Assembly: GCF_002307355.1 (NCBI RefSeq)
Contig: NZ_CP017481.1
Coordinates: forward strand, 4,526,001 to 4,590,000
DNA from: Pectobacterium polaris
GTDB taxonomy: Bacteria > Pseudomonadota > Gammaproteobacteria > Enterobacterales > Enterobacteriaceae
DNA length: 64,000 bases
Direction: 5' to 3'
The translations under genes and the position numbers were made by a program. Shown here one piece after another: positions 1 to 9,622 of the stretch. Position 1 is the first letter of the stretch. Each line of letters opens with the position of its first letter. Below the pieces are notes generated by a model. The model was not told the DNA's origin. It ran no database searches and saw only the letters and a program-made list of their open reading frames with translations.

Positions 1-1
1 C

Positions 2-487
2 GACAAAGGGCTGGCGCACAACATGGTCGATCAGGGCGGCGGCTGGTATGACGTCTGGAGCATCAACGACAGCGCCAAAGGCTACCGCGTCATTCAGGCC
101 GGTGATCTGCCGATCACTGATAATATTTCTCTTAGCCATGTTCTGACCTACGGTAAAGCGGATGAAATCAGCCGCTGGCGCGACAGCACAGAATTATTGT
201 CTGCGGTAGGTCGCGGCCAATATGTCTGGACCAAGAACCAAAAAACCTATCTGGAAGCTGGCGCATATCAGAAAAAAGACAGCTGGAAAGCGGGTACAGA
301 AACCAAATACAGTGGTGAGAAATACACGCTGGCACATGCCTTCACCGCCGATATTCCCATGATGACACGCCCGGAACTGCGCTTCTTCGTGTCTTACCAA
401 AACCGTGGAAATGAAAACCGCAACACCTTCAACGACGCTCGCAGCAATGCAGTGAACTTCGGTATTCAGGCAGAAGCCTGGTGGTAA
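2..487 (+). CDS. ganL: GanL, LamB-type outer-membrane porin (3' end only)
   Basis: C-terminal 161 residues of an outer-membrane porin; the start lies before the window. The sequence shows alternating beta-strand character and ends in GIQAEAWW, closely like the C-terminus of maltoporin (LamB), where a final aromatic residue is the outer-membrane sorting signal. The place next to the galactan ABC transporter and galactanase points to GanL, the porin that admits galacto-oligosaccharides. It runs toward ganK, which lies downstream on the opposite strand. The porin assignment is firm; the substrate is inferred from the locus. Confidence 0.82.
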   Translation, partial: DKGLAHNMVDQGGGWYDVWSINDSAKGYRVIQAGDLPITDNISLSHVLTYGKADEISRWRDSTELLSAVGRGQYVWTKNQKTYLEAGAYQKKDSWKAGTETKYSGEKYTLAHAFTADIPMMTRPELRFFVSYQNRGNENRNTFNDARSNAVNFGIQAEAWW

Positions 488-540
488 TACCGCACTAACC
501 CTCAGCTCGACGGGCCCATCATTCCCGTCGGGTATTTCCC

Positions 541-570
541 AAAAGGCTTTTTTCGGAAAGCCTTTTTCTA
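541..570 (+). terminator. Rho-independent terminator after ganL
   Basis: A perfect 10-bp stem (AAAAGGCTTT / AAAGCCTTTT) with a 6-base loop at 541-566, ending in a T-rich stretch, 54 bases after the ganL stop. Confidence 0.75.
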
Positions 571-607
571 TTGCGGATATCTACGCACTCACTGTTTTTC
601 TTACATC

Positions 608-924
608 GGCGTAAAAAATCGCGCTGAGGTGTACATGATCGCCGGATGAGCGGCATGGACGCCGCGAAAGGCTGCGCCGCGTCGGACAAAAACGTCGAGA
701 CGTTTTTGAACAGCACTTGTGCTGGCCCGAAGGGCGAGCCCCGTTTATGGGGCGAGTAAACGCGTCGCAGGCGGTCCGAATAGCGAGCATGAACACCGAA
801 GGCACCGCGAAGCGGCGCGAATCACGCCGAAAAGCCAGTGGTCAAGGCGCTGCGGCGATTGAGCGCGCCTTGTCGGGCGTGTAACGATGTTACAGAGAAA
901 TAAGGTGCCTAACACGCACGAAAC
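608..924 (+). repeat. GC-rich intergenic repeat family, copy 1
   Basis: About 317 bases starting GGCGTAAA and ending GCACGAAAC, filling the gap between ganL and ganK. Blocks such as GGATGAGCGGC, GACGCCGCGAAAGGC, CGGTCCGAA, CACCGCGAAGCGGC and GTCGGGCGTGT recur in the same order at 10064-10305 and 21111-21356, and inverted at 20794-21043. This copy has an extra internal palindromic segment near 690-760 (GACAAAAACGTC / GACGTTTTTG). It holds no convincing gene. The short reading frames across it are repeat-derived. Confidence 0.7.
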
Positions 925-1047
925 ACTTACACCGCATCAGCATAAAGAAAAACAGCTTCTACAATAGGCCGTAGACAGCAACAGAAACAGCGCCGTTAAG
1001 GGCGCTGTTTGGCAGGATGCGTTAATTCTTCAGACTCAATAAGCTAA

Positions 1048-2130
1048 CTAGCCGCTGATACGCAGGCCATCGGCGTTGAACACCAGACAGTTACTGGGTG
1101 AGAAGAAAACCTCAATGTGTTCATACGGCTTGAAGGCGCTGTCGCCCGCCAGCAGAAGCTTGAAGTTATCAATGCCGCAGCATTGGCCGAACAGGTAGGT
1201 GCTATTACCTAAGCGTTCGACAACCTCGCAGCCGAATGACAGGCGAATCCCCTCGCCTTCTGGTGACACATGTTCAGGCCGCAGCCCCAGTGTTACCGTG
1301 CTGCCAACGCTCAGTTCACCGGTACGGATCGGCAGCTCAAGCTGTAGCTGGTCGGCAACATTCACCGTCAGGCTATCCGGCGTCCAATCGATGACCTGCG
1401 CAGGCAGGAAATTCATTTTTGGCGAGCCGATAAAGCCCGCGACAAACTGATTAACCGGATGATAATAAAGCTCCATCGGCGATCCTACCTGCTCGACTTT
1501 GCCGTAATTCATGACCACGATTTTATCAGCCAGCGTCATGGCTTCGACCTGATCGTGCGTCACATAGATCATCGTCGTTTTCAATTCCTGATGCAGTTTG
1601 GCGATGTGCAACCGCATATCAACGCGCAGTTCCGCATCCAGATTCGACAGCGGTTCATCAAACAGGAACACTTTCGGGTTACGCACGATAGCGCGCCCTA
1701 TCGCCACACGCTGGCGCTGACCGCCGGATAGCTCTTTCGGTTTGCGCTCTAGCAGGTGAGACAGTTGCAGCGTCTTCGCCACCATCTCGATCTGGTGCTT
1801 AATCTGGTCTTTCGGGACACCATTCACGCGCAGGCCGTAGCCCATATTCTCAGCGACGGTCATGTGCGGGTACAACGCATAAGACTGGAACACCATCGCC
1901 ACGCCACGGTGAGCGGGTGCAACATCATTCACCACTGCTTCATCAATCATGATTTCACCGCCTGTGACATCTTCCAGCCCGGCAATCATTCTCAGCAACG
2001 TCGACTTACCACAGCCAGACGGCCCAACAAAAACGGCGAACTCGCCATCCGCAATCGTCAGATTCACATCGTGAAGCGTAATCGTTTTGCCAAAATGCTT
2101 ACTCACTCTATCCAACTGGATCGACGCCAT
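1048..2130 (-). CDS. ganK: GanK, MalK/MsmX-type ABC transporter ATPase
   Basis: ATP-binding subunit, 360 residues, that would power the GanFG permease for galacto-oligosaccharide uptake at the inner membrane. Visible motifs: Walker [10 protein letters not shown] (36-44), Q-loop Q82, signature LSGGQ (134-138), Walker B FLFDEP (155-160), switch His192. The C-terminal 130 residues form the OB/TOBE-like regulatory region of the MalK class. The reading frame extends 17 codons further upstream, but the ATG at 2130 has an AAGAGG ribosome site 8 bases away and gives the family's usual N-terminus. It is divergent from ganE and shares its regulatory region. The class is certain; the GanK name rests on context. 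Confidence 0.88.
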   Translation of the reverse strand: MASIQLDRVSKHFGKTITLHDVNLTIADGEFAVFVGPSGCGKSTLLRMIAGLEDVTGGEIMIDEAVVNDVAPAHRGVAMVFQSYALYPHMTVAENMGYGLRVNGVPKDQIKHQIEMVAKTLQLSHLLERKPKELSGGQRQRVAIGRAIVRNPKVFLFDEPLSNLDAELRVDMRLHIAKLHQELKTTMIYVTHDQVEAMTLADKIVVMNYGKVEQVGSPMELYYHPVNQFVAGFIGSPKMNFLPAQVIDWTPDSLTVNVADQLQLELPIRTGELSVGSTVTLGLRPEHVSPEGEGIRLSFGCEVVERLGNSTYLFGQCCGIDNFKLLLAGDSAFKPYEHIEVFFSPSNCLVFNADGLRISG

Positions 2131-2289
2131 AACGGTAACCTCTTGATAATTTTGCTTTTCAGGATATAAGCGCTGAGTCACAACGGCCCAGTGGTCGTCT
2201 ACTCAAAATGGCTCGGTAGCCCTTCCAGACGCATTAGCATCCGGCCAGGTTTACCTGCACGCTGGTCATAATTGCAATATAACAGCATG

Positions 2290-2305
2290 GTGTAACCGTT
2301 TGCAC
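2290..2305. promoter_or_regulatory. Candidate LacI/GalR-type operator (GanR-like) 1
   Basis: GTGTAACCGTTTGCAC is a near-palindrome with the central CG and outer GTG/CAC of LacI/GalR-family operators. Two related sites lie at 2395-2410 and 2507-2518 in the same ganK-ganE gap. GanR, a LacI-type repressor, is known to control gan genes in soft-rot bacteria; its gene is not in this window, so binding is inferred. Confidence 0.45.
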
Positions 2306-2322
2306 AAACAGGGGGTTACTTT

Positions 2323-2338
2323 TGTGCATAAGATCACA
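2323..2338. promoter_or_regulatory. CRP-binding site in the ganK-ganE region
   Basis: TGTGCATAAGATCACA matches the CRP consensus TGTGA-N6-TCACA with one mismatch. It lies in the divergent regulatory region, as expected for catabolite control of galactan use. Confidence 0.6.
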
Positions 2339-2394
2339 GCCTTTACATGTTTCGCTGGCAGACGTGGCGCACTCTGCTTAATGTAATCGCCATT

Positions 2395-2410
2395 GGTGTA
2401 ACCGTTATCC
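2395..2410. promoter_or_regulatory. Candidate LacI/GalR-type operator 2
   Basis: GGTGTAACCGTTATCC repeats the GTGTAACCGTT half of the site at 2290; the right half is degenerate. Confidence 0.35.
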
Positions 2411-2506
2411 TAGTTTGTGGAAAACGCGCAATAAAGCGTCAAGCGCCACACAGCGACGATCGCCAAACAACGTGTACTGTTAAATGCCTCATTCCCTGCC
2501 GTGTGA

Positions 2507-2518
2507 TGTAACGTTACA
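2507..2518. promoter_or_regulatory. Candidate LacI/GalR-type operator 3
   Basis: TGTAACGTTACA is a perfect 12-bp palindrome with a central CG, about 100 bases before ganE, placed to block its transcription. Confidence 0.45.
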
Positions 2519-2610
2519 CCCACATCGCACAGGGACAGCAAAAACGGTGAAAACGGGAAAGTACGCGACAATTTCCGACCATGATTGGCCCACCAGGGCT
2601 TTGAGGACTA

Positions 2611-3846
2611 ATGATGAAAATGAAAACACTGACCACCGTCATTATGATTTCACTGGGTATCACCGGCGTACTCAGCAAATCAGCACTGGCAGCCGACAAA
2701 GAACTTCTGGTATGGGAAGATATCAAGAAATCCGACGGCATCGCCGACGCGATAAAAGCCTTTGAAAAACAGAATAATGTCAAAATCAAAGTGCTGGAAA
2801 CGCCCTACGCGCAGCAGATTGAGAAACTCCGTCTGGATGGCCCAGCAGGAATCGGCCCAGATGTGATCGTGATGCCACACGATCAGGTGGGTACCGCCGT
2901 AGTTCAGGGGTTGATTAGCGAACTGAAGCTGGATCAGACATTCCTGTCGAGTTTCACCAAACCGGCACTGGAAGCACAAACCTATAATGGTAAGCTGTAC
3001 GGCGTGCCGAAAGCCGTTGAAACCACCGTACTGGTGTACAACAAAGATCTGATGCCACAGCCGCCGGAAAAATTCGACGACCTGTTCACCTTCTCCAAAC
3101 AGCAACGTGCAGAAGGCCGTTACGGCCTGCTGGCGAAATTTGACGAGATTTATTACGCCTATGGCGTCATCGCCGGGATGGGTGGCTACATTTTCGGGCA
3201 GAACAGCAACGGTTCACCGAACGTAAAAGACATCGGTCTGGATAAAAAAGCCACCATCGATGCCGTCAACTACATCAAGAAATTCTACGCCGATGGCCTG
3301 TTCCCGCCGGGTATCGTCGGTGAAACCGGCGCTAACGCGATCGATTCCCTGTTTACCGAGAAAAAGGCCGCTGCCGTCATTACCGGCCCGTGGGCATTCC
3401 AGCCGTATAAAAACGCCGGCGTAAACTATGGCGTCGCGCCACTGCCGCTGCTGCCAAACGGTGAGCATCCACGTTCGCTGCTGGGCGTGAAAGGCTACAG
3501 CATCTCCACCTACTCCAAGAACAAAGAGCTGGCGCAGAAATTCATTGAGTTCATCAATCAGCCTGAGTACGCCAAAATCCGCTTCCAGTTAACCGGTGAA
3601 ATCCCACCGATCGCTGCGCTGGTTGACGATCCGCTGATTAAGGACGACGAAAAATCCCGTGCTGTCGCGATCCAGTCTGGCTATGCCGTTCCTATGCCGA
3701 GCGTACCGGAAATGCAGGAAGTCTGGACACCCGCGAACAGCGCGCTGCAACTGAGCGTGACCGGTAAGCAGGACACCAAAGCGGCGCTGGAATCTGCCGT
3801 GAAGATTATCAAAATGCAGATCGAAGCTAACCACAGTAACCAGTAA
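2611..3846 (+). CDS. ganE: GanE, periplasmic galacto-oligosaccharide-binding protein
   Basis: Solute-binding protein of 411 residues, MalE family. The N-terminus is a signal peptide (MMKMKTLTT, a hydrophobic core, then SALAADKE), with cleavage likely after residue 27-28 (SALA-ADKE). The mature part has the MalE-like start KELLVWEDIKKSDGI and a conserved PKAVETTVLVYNKDL segment. It would deliver galacto-oligosaccharides to GanFG. Two adjacent ATGs (2611 and 2614) lie 4 and 7 bases after GAGG, so the second may be the real start. It is the first gene of ganEFGAB. Confidence 0.87.
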   Translation: MMKMKTLTTVIMISLGITGVLSKSALAADKELLVWEDIKKSDGIADAIKAFEKQNNVKIKVLETPYAQQIEKLRLDGPAGIGPDVIVMPHDQVGTAVVQGLISELKLDQTFLSSFTKPALEAQTYNGKLYGVPKAVETTVLVYNKDLMPQPPEKFDDLFTFSKQQRAEGRYGLLAKFDEIYYAYGVIAGMGGYIFGQNSNGSPNVKDIGLDKKATIDAVNYIKKFYADGLFPPGIVGETGANAIDSLFTEKKAAAVITGPWAFQPYKNAGVNYGVAPLPLLPNGEHPRSLLGVKGYSISTYSKNKELAQKFIEFINQPEYAKIRFQLTGEIPPIAALVDDPLIKDDEKSRAVAIQSGYAVPMPSVPEMQEVWTPANSALQLSVTGKQDTKAALESAVKIIKMQIEANHSNQ

Positions 3847-3867
3847 TCCCCCGCACCACCGTGGGTC

Positions 3868-3927
3868 AACATGGGATCCCTTATTTCTCCCCAATCGGTT
3901 TCGGGGTGTGTAGGGGAACCCCATGTT
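3868..3927 (+). repeat. Intercistronic hairpin between ganE and ganF
   Basis: AACATGGG at 3868-3875 and CCCATGTT at 3920-3927 are perfect complements enclosing a smaller CCCC/GGGG stem. Such a structure after the binding-protein gene is comparable to the REP element between malE and malF, which keeps the upstream message abundant; that role here is inferred. Confidence 0.5.
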
Positions 3928-3948
3928 TTGAAGAAAATGGAGGTAGAT

Positions 3949-5253
3949 GTGACCGTCAACGCTAGCGGCCTTACGCCACAAGAAAGAGGATGTCGCCACG
4001 CCAGAACGGCTGTATTGCTGGCGCTCGTCCCCGGACTCGGACAGATTTATAATCGCCAGTTCGTCAAAGGCACGCTTTTCTTTATCGTCATGGTCTGCTT
4101 CATCGGCATATTCCATGATTTCCTGCGAAACGGCGCCTGGGGGCTCATCACGCTGGGCACCGAGCTGCCGCGCGATCACTCTATTTTTCTGCTAGCAAAA
4201 GGCATTATCAGTGTGATCGTCGCTGCTTTTGGCGTCGGCGTTTACTATCTCAGCCTGCGCGATGCTTACGTGTGCGGCACCAGACGCGATAAAGGCCTGC
4301 CGTTGAACAGCGTGAAGAAGCAATATCAGATGCTACTGAGCGAAGGCTTCCCTTATCTGATGATCACGCCCGGCTTCATCCTGCTGGTCTTTGTCGTGGT
4401 TTTCCCGATTATTTTCGGCTTTTCCATCGCCTTTACCAATTACAACCTCTACCACACGCCGCCCGCCAAACTGGTCGACTGGGTGGGGATGACGAACTTT
4501 ATCAACATTTTCCGGCTCGATCTCTGGCGTTCGACATTCTTTGACGTGCTGCAATGGACGGTGATTTGGACGCTGATTGCGACCACACTTCAGTGCGCCG
4601 TGGGCATCCTGCTGGCGATTTTGGTGAACCAGAAAGGCCTGCGTTTCAAACCGCTGATCCGCACCATTCTGATCCTGCCGTGGGCGGTGCCGGGCTTCGT
4701 TACCATTCTGGTTTTCGCAGGGATGTTTAACGAAACGTTTGGCGTGATTAATAACGGCATTCTGGCCGCATTGGGGATTGAGCCTAAAGCGTGGATGACC
4801 GATCCGTTCTGGACCAAGACCGCGCTGATTCTGATGCAAACCTGGTTAGGCTTCCCGTTTGTGTTCGCCATGACGACGGGCGTATTGCAGGCGATTCCTG
4901 ACGATTTGTACGAAGCCGCAACGATTGATGGCGCCAGCAGCTGGTACAAGCTGACCACTATCACGCTGCCGCTGGTGCTCTACTCCATTGCGCCTATCAT
5001 CATCACGCAGTACACGTTCAACTTTAATAATTTCAACATCATCTATCTGTTCAACAATGGTGGACCAGCAGTGATCGGCTCCAACGCAGGTGGGACGGAT
5101 ATTCTGGTGTCTTGGATTTATAAGCTGACCATGTCTTCTTCCCAATATGCGATCGCAGCCAGCATCACCATTCTGCTGTCGATTTTTGTCGTGGGAATCG
5201 CGCTGTGGCAGTTCCGCGCAACCAATTCCTTCAAACAAGACAACATGGCATAG
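3949..5253 (+). CDS. ganF: GanF, MalF-type ABC permease
   Basis: Inner-membrane permease of about 434 residues. An N-terminal region with two or three hydrophobic segments precedes the binding-protein-dependent transport domain; the EAA loop reads EAATIDGASSWYKLTTITLPL, the contact site for the GanK ATPase. The GTG at 3949 follows GGAGGT by 4 bases and is preferred; the frame is open further upstream with an ATG at 3937 (no good ribosome site) and one at 3871 that lies inside the ganE-ganF hairpin. It works with GanG as a heterodimer. Confidence 0.85.
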   Translation: MTVNASGLTPQERGCRHARTAVLLALVPGLGQIYNRQFVKGTLFFIVMVCFIGIFHDFLRNGAWGLITLGTELPRDHSIFLLAKGIISVIVAAFGVGVYYLSLRDAYVCGTRRDKGLPLNSVKKQYQMLLSEGFPYLMITPGFILLVFVVVFPIIFGFSIAFTNYNLYHTPPAKLVDWVGMTNFINIFRLDLWRSTFFDVLQWTVIWTLIATTLQCAVGILLAILVNQKGLRFKPLIRTILILPWAVPGFVTILVFAGMFNETFGVINNGILAALGIEPKAWMTDPFWTKTALILMQTWLGFPFVFAMTTGVLQAIPDDLYEAATIDGASSWYKLTTITLPLVLYSIAPIIITQYTFNFNNFNIIYLFNNGGPAVIGSNAGGTDILVSWIYKLTMSSSQYAIAASITILLSIFVVGIALWQFRATNSFKQDNMA

Positions 5254-5265
5254 GAAAGCGCGCAG

Positions 5266-6114
5266 ATGAAAAAACACAGCGTTAAACGCCAGAATTTTAT
5301 CAAACTCGGCCTGACCTACCTGCTGCTGACGATCGTGGCGGTCATCATTATTTATCCACTGATCTGGACGGTAGGCGCGTCATTGAACCCCGGCAACAGC
5401 CTGCTCAACACCTCGATCATCCCAGATAACTTCTCCTTCATTCACTATGAGGAGCTGTTTAACGGCCAGATTGACTACGCCGCGTGGTACTGGAACTCGA
5501 TGAAGATCAGCTTCCTGACCATGATTTTGACGCTCGTCAGCGTCAGTTTCACCGCGTATTCCTTCTCTCGCTTCCGCTTTCGCGGTCGCCAGAACGGGCT
5601 GATGCTGTTTCTGCTGTTGCAGATGATTCCGCAGTTCTCTGCCCTGATCGCCATCTTCGTACTGGCACAGATGCTGGGGCTGGTGAACAGCCATATTGCG
5701 CTGGTGCTGGTTTACGTCGGCGGCATGATCCCGATGAACACCTATCTGATGAAAGGCTATCTGGATGCCATTCCGAAAGATCTGGATGAGTCCGCGCGTA
5801 TGGACGGCGCGGGTAACTTCCGCATCTTTATCGAGATCATCATGCCGCTGTCCAAGCCGATCATCGCGGTGATCGCCCTGTTCTCGTTTACCGGTCCGCT
5901 GGGTGATTTCATTCTCTCCAGCACCATCCTGCGTACGCCGGATCAGTACACGCTGCCCATCGGGCTGTACAACCTGGTCTCGCAGAAGATGGGTGCCAGC
6001 TACACCACCTACGCCGCGGGTGCCGTGCTGATCGCGGTGCCAGTCGCCATTCTTTATCTTTCATTGCAAAAGTACTTTGTCTCCGGCCTGACTTCCGGCG
6101 GAACCAAAGGGTAA
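5266..6114 (+). CDS. ganG: GanG, MalG-type ABC permease
   Basis: Second permease subunit, 282 residues, six predicted membrane segments. The EAA loop is visible as DESARMDGAGNFRIFIEIIMPL. It begins 12 bases after ganF with an AGGAAAG ribosome site and ends in the MalG-like tail LSLQKYFVSGLTSGGTKG. It partners GanF for galacto-oligosaccharide import. Confidence 0.88.
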   Translation: MKKHSVKRQNFIKLGLTYLLLTIVAVIIIYPLIWTVGASLNPGNSLLNTSIIPDNFSFIHYEELFNGQIDYAAWYWNSMKISFLTMILTLVSVSFTAYSFSRFRFRGRQNGLMLFLLLQMIPQFSALIAIFVLAQMLGLVNSHIALVLVYVGGMIPMNTYLMKGYLDAIPKDLDESARMDGAGNFRIFIEIIMPLSKPIIAVIALFSFTGPLGDFILSSTILRTPDQYTLPIGLYNLVSQKMGASYTTYAAGAVLIAVPVAILYLSLQKYFVSGLTSGGTKG

Positions 6115-6149
6115 TTACTCAACATCTGTACAAATTCCAGGAACGTAAA

Positions 6150-7364
6150 ATGAAAATGAAAAAACGCGTACTGATGGCCGCCATGCTCGCCACTGGCCTG
6201 CTGACTGTCTCCCTGCCGCAAACCCTGTATGCCGCAGAAAATGTGACGATCAACGCATTGACGAACGTCCCTGCCGACTTCATTAAAGGCGCGGACATTT
6301 CCATGCTGAACGAGGTGGAAAAGCACGGCGGAAAATTTTATGACGAGCATGGCAAGCAGAAAGACGCCATGCTGATCCTGAAAGAAAACGGCATTAACTA
6401 TATCCGTCTGCGTATCTGGAACGATCCGAAAGATGCGGCAGGCAATGGTTACGGCGGCGGCAATAACGATCTGGCGACCACGCTGGCGCTGGCTAAACGC
6501 GCCAAAGCGAACGGTATGAAAGTGCTGCTGGATTTCCACTACAGCGATTTCTGGACCGATCCGGCCCACCAAAACAAGCCCAAAGCCTGGTCTGGCCTCA
6601 ACGTCGCGCAGCTCACGACTGCCGTACATGACTACACCAAAGCCACGATTAGCGAATTCCAGAAAGCGGGCGTCATGCCGGATATGGTGCAGATCGGTAA
6701 CGAACTGAACGGCGGAATGTTGTGGCCGGAAGGAAAAAGCTGGGGTCAGGGTGGCGGTGAATTCGATCGCCTCGCGGCGCTGCTGAAAGCCGGTATTCAG
6801 GGCGTGAAGGACGTACAGGGCGCGAATAACGTCAAGATCATGCTGCATCTGGCGGAAGGCACCAAAAACGACACCTTTATCTGGTGGTTCGATGAAATCG
6901 TCAAACGTAATGTCCCGTTTGATGTGATTGGTGCCTCGTTCTACACCTACTGGAACGGCCCTATCAGCGCGTTGCAGTACAATATGAACGACGTCACCAA
7001 GCGCTACAATAAAGACATCATTGTGGTTGAAGCAGCTTATGCCTACACGCTGGAAAACTGCGATAACGCAGAAAACAGCTTCCAGCAAAAAGAGCTGGAT
7101 GCAGGCGGCTACCCGGCCTCCGTTCAGGGTCAGGCCAATTACCTGCACGATTTGATGCAAAGCGTCATCAACGTCCCCAACCAACGCGGCAAAGGCGTCT
7201 TCTATTGGGAGCCAATCTGGCTGCCGACTCCCGGCGCAACCTGGGCTACGAAAGCTGGCATGAAATACAACAACGACGAATGGAAGGAAGGCAACGCGCG
7301 GGAAAATCAGGCGCTGTTCGATTGCAAAGGCAACGTCCTGCCTTCCATCAAAGCGTTTAAGTAA
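6150..7364 (+). CDS. ganA: GanA, arabinogalactan endo-beta-1,4-galactanase (GH53)
   Basis: Exported glycoside hydrolase of 404 residues that cuts beta-1,4-galactan side chains of pectin. It has a signal peptide of about 28 residues (charged MKMKKR, hydrophobic core, cleavage near LYA-AENV). GH53 hallmarks follow: GADISMLNEVEKHGGKFYD, the acid/base Glu185 in QIGNELNGG and the nucleophile Glu294 in IIVVEAAYAYTLE. The ending GVFYWEPIWLPTPGATWATK is also typical. It lies between ganG and ganB, so its products feed the transporter. Confidence 0.92.
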   Translation: MKMKKRVLMAAMLATGLLTVSLPQTLYAAENVTINALTNVPADFIKGADISMLNEVEKHGGKFYDEHGKQKDAMLILKENGINYIRLRIWNDPKDAAGNGYGGGNNDLATTLALAKRAKANGMKVLLDFHYSDFWTDPAHQNKPKAWSGLNVAQLTTAVHDYTKATISEFQKAGVMPDMVQIGNELNGGMLWPEGKSWGQGGGEFDRLAALLKAGIQGVKDVQGANNVKIMLHLAEGTKNDTFIWWFDEIVKRNVPFDVIGASFYTYWNGPISALQYNMNDVTKRYNKDIIVVEAAYAYTLENCDNAENSFQQKELDAGGYPASVQGQANYLHDLMQSVINVPNQRGKGVFYWEPIWLPTPGATWATKAGMKYNNDEWKEGNARENQALFDCKGNVLPSIKAFK

Positions 7365-7386
7365 GCCGTAAACCGTATTCAACGCG

Positions 7387-9471
7387 TTGACAACCCGTTT
7401 AGGAGAGAACGATGTTCAAATTCCCCCATTAAGCAGCAAGGTGCCTGTTCTGCTGCACGGCGCAGACTATAACCCTGACCAATGGCTGGACGATCCCGAG
7501 GTTCTGGAAAAAGACATTGAGATGATGAAGCAGACCCAGTGCAACGTCATGTCCGTGGGCATTTTTAGCTGGTCCGGGATTGAGCCGGAAGAAGGCCGCT
7601 ACGAATTTGGCTGGCTGGACGGCATCCTCGACACACTGCATGCCAACGGTATCTTCGTTTTTCTGGCGACACCAAGCGGTGCGCGCCCAGCCTGGCTCTC
7701 GCAGAAATACCCTGACGTGTTGCGCGTGGGCAGCAACCGCGTGCGGGCGCTGCACGGCGGTCGCCATAACCACTGCCTGAGCTCACCGAACTATCGCGAG
7801 AAAGTGAAACAAATCAACACCCAGCTGGCAAAACGTTACTCGAACCATCCTGCGGTGATCGGCTGGCATATTTCCAACGAATACGGTGGAGAGTGCCATT
7901 GCGATACCTGCCGCAGCACCTTCCAAAACTGGCTGAAAGCCCGCTACGGCACGATAGACGCGCTGAATAAAGCATGGTGGAGCACCTTCTGGAGCCACAC
8001 CTACACCGACTGGTCGCAGTTAGAGCCCCCATCGCCTATCGGTGAAATGTCGATTCACGGCCTGAATCTGGACTGGAAACGCTTTAACACCTCACAGGTT
8101 AGCGATTTCTGTGCCGCCGAAATTGCGCCGCTAAAAGCCGAAAATCCGTCTCTGCCAGCGACGACGAACTTCATGGAATATTTCTATGATTACGACTACT
8201 GGCAGTTAGCGAAAGTGATCGACTTTATCTCCTGGGACAGCTACCCGCTGTGGCATAACGCGGAAGATGACTGCACGCTGGGTGCCTACACCGCGATGTA
8301 TCACGACCTGATGCGTACGCTAAAAGGTGGGAAGCCTTTCTACCTGATGGAGTCAACGCCGAGCCTGACCAACTGGCAGCCGATCAGCAAACTGAAAAAG
8401 CCGGGAATGCATATCCTGTCTTCACTTCAGGCCGTCGCACACGGGTCAGACTCTGTGCAATATTTCCAGTGGCGTAAGAGCCGTGGTTCCGTTGAGAAAT
8501 TTCACGGTGCCGTCGTCGATCATGTCGGACATATCGACACCCGCGTCGGGCGTGAAGTGCAGGAGTTGGGTGACATTCTCAACAAACTCGCGCCGGTGGC
8601 AGGCAGTCGTGTTGATGCCAAAGTCGCCATCATTTTCGACTGGGAAAGCCGCTGGGCGATGGACAACGCCCAAGGGCCGCGCAACGCAGGGCTGTTCTAC
8701 GAAAAAACCGTCACCGAACATTATCGTACGTTCTGGGAACAGGGCGTGGCGGTAGATATCATCAACGCCGATGTCGATCTCAGCGGCTATCAGCTCGTCA
8801 TCGCCCCGATGCTCTACATGGTGCGCGATGGCTTTGCCGAACGCGTCGATGCCTTCGTCAAACAAGGCGGCCGCTTCGTCACCACCTACTGGTCTGGCGT
8901 CGTCAACGAAACCGATCTGTGCCACCAAAACGGCTTCCCCGGTCCGCTGCGTCCTATCATGGGAATCTGGGCGGAAGAAATTGACGGGCTGTACGATCAT
9001 GAAAGCAACAGCATCAGCGGTCTGAGCGGTAACGAACAAGGTCTGGTCGGCCCGTATCAGGTCACCCACCTGTGCGAGCTGATTCATCTCGAAGGTGCGC
9101 GGGCGCTGGCAACCTATGACAGCGATTTCTACGCTGGACGTCCGGCCGTTACGGTCAATGATTACGGCAAGGGTCAAGCCTATTACATCGCGTCGCGCAA
9201 CGATCTCACCTTCCAGCGTGATTTCTTCACTACGCTGATACAGACGCTGGATTTACCGCGAGCGCTGCCGACCGATCTGCCTTACGGCATTGTGGCTCAT
9301 CGTCGTGATGACGGGGAAAGTGAGTTTATCTTCGTACAGAATTACACGGCAACGCCGCAGCAGATCACGCTGCCTGCCGTATACGAAGAAATGACCACTG
9401 GCAGCACACTTTCAGGGGTGCTCGACCTGTCAGGTTACGGCTGCCGGATCCTACGTCGCGCATTGCAGTAA
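7387..9471 (+). CDS. ganB: GanB, beta-galactosidase (GH42), frameshifted start
   Basis: Cytoplasmic beta-galactosidase, 694 residues in this frame, that would hydrolyse imported galacto-oligosaccharides. GH42 features: acid/base Glu165 in GWHISNEYGGECHC, with cysteines of the zinc cluster just after it (CHCDTC), and the nucleophile Glu322 in MESTPSLTNW. The start is odd. The ATG at 7412 has a good AGGAG site and encodes MFKF, but in this sequence it hits a stop after six codons because the C run at 7423-7427 has five bases; six would give MFKFPPLSSK, the expected N-terminus. The frame shown uses an upstream TTG with no ribosome site. So the gene is either frameshifted or carries a sequence error. 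Confidence 0.85.
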   Translation: MTTRLGENDVQIPPLSSKVPVLLHGADYNPDQWLDDPEVLEKDIEMMKQTQCNVMSVGIFSWSGIEPEEGRYEFGWLDGILDTLHANGIFVFLATPSGARPAWLSQKYPDVLRVGSNRVRALHGGRHNHCLSSPNYREKVKQINTQLAKRYSNHPAVIGWHISNEYGGECHCDTCRSTFQNWLKARYGTIDALNKAWWSTFWSHTYTDWSQLEPPSPIGEMSIHGLNLDWKRFNTSQVSDFCAAEIAPLKAENPSLPATTNFMEYFYDYDYWQLAKVIDFISWDSYPLWHNAEDDCTLGAYTAMYHDLMRTLKGGKPFYLMESTPSLTNWQPISKLKKPGMHILSSLQAVAHGSDSVQYFQWRKSRGSVEKFHGAVVDHVGHIDTRVGREVQELGDILNKLAPVAGSRVDAKVAIIFDWESRWAMDNAQGPRNAGLFYEKTVTEHYRTFWEQGVAVDIINADVDLSGYQLVIAPMLYMVRDGFAERVDAFVKQGGRFVTTYWSGVVNETDLCHQNGFPGPLRPIMGIWAEEIDGLYDHESNSISGLSGNEQGLVGPYQVTHLCELIHLEGARALATYDSDFYAGRPAVTVNDYGKGQAYYIASRNDLTFQRDFFTTLIQTLDLPRALPTDLPYGIVAHRRDDGESEFIFVQNYTATPQQITLPAVYEEMTTGSTLSGVLDLSGYGCRILRRALQ

Positions 9472-9511
9472 GATTCATACTTGTTAGTTAAGCATTACGA
9501 TACCGGGCGGG

Positions 9512-9552
9512 CACGGTGCAGAGGTTCCTACGGAACGTCATCACCGTGTTTT
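9512..9552 (+). terminator. Terminator of the ganEFGAB operon
   Basis: CACGGTG (9512-9518) pairs with CACCGTG (9542-9548), with an inner GTTCC/GGAAC stem, followed by TTTT. Confidence 0.65.
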
Positions 9553-9622
9553 GCCTAACAGTAATGTTACGTGAACGGCATTATCATACGCATGCTGATA
9601 AACAAACGAAGAGGTGACTACG

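Noticed and set aside
6054..7382. 442-residue open frame on the minus strand opposite ganA
   Set aside because: It lies wholly antisense to a clear GH53 gene, has no family resemblance, and arises from codon bias of the GC-rich gene.
8446..9177. 243-residue minus-strand frame opposite ganB
   Set aside because: Shadow of a confident beta-galactosidase gene.
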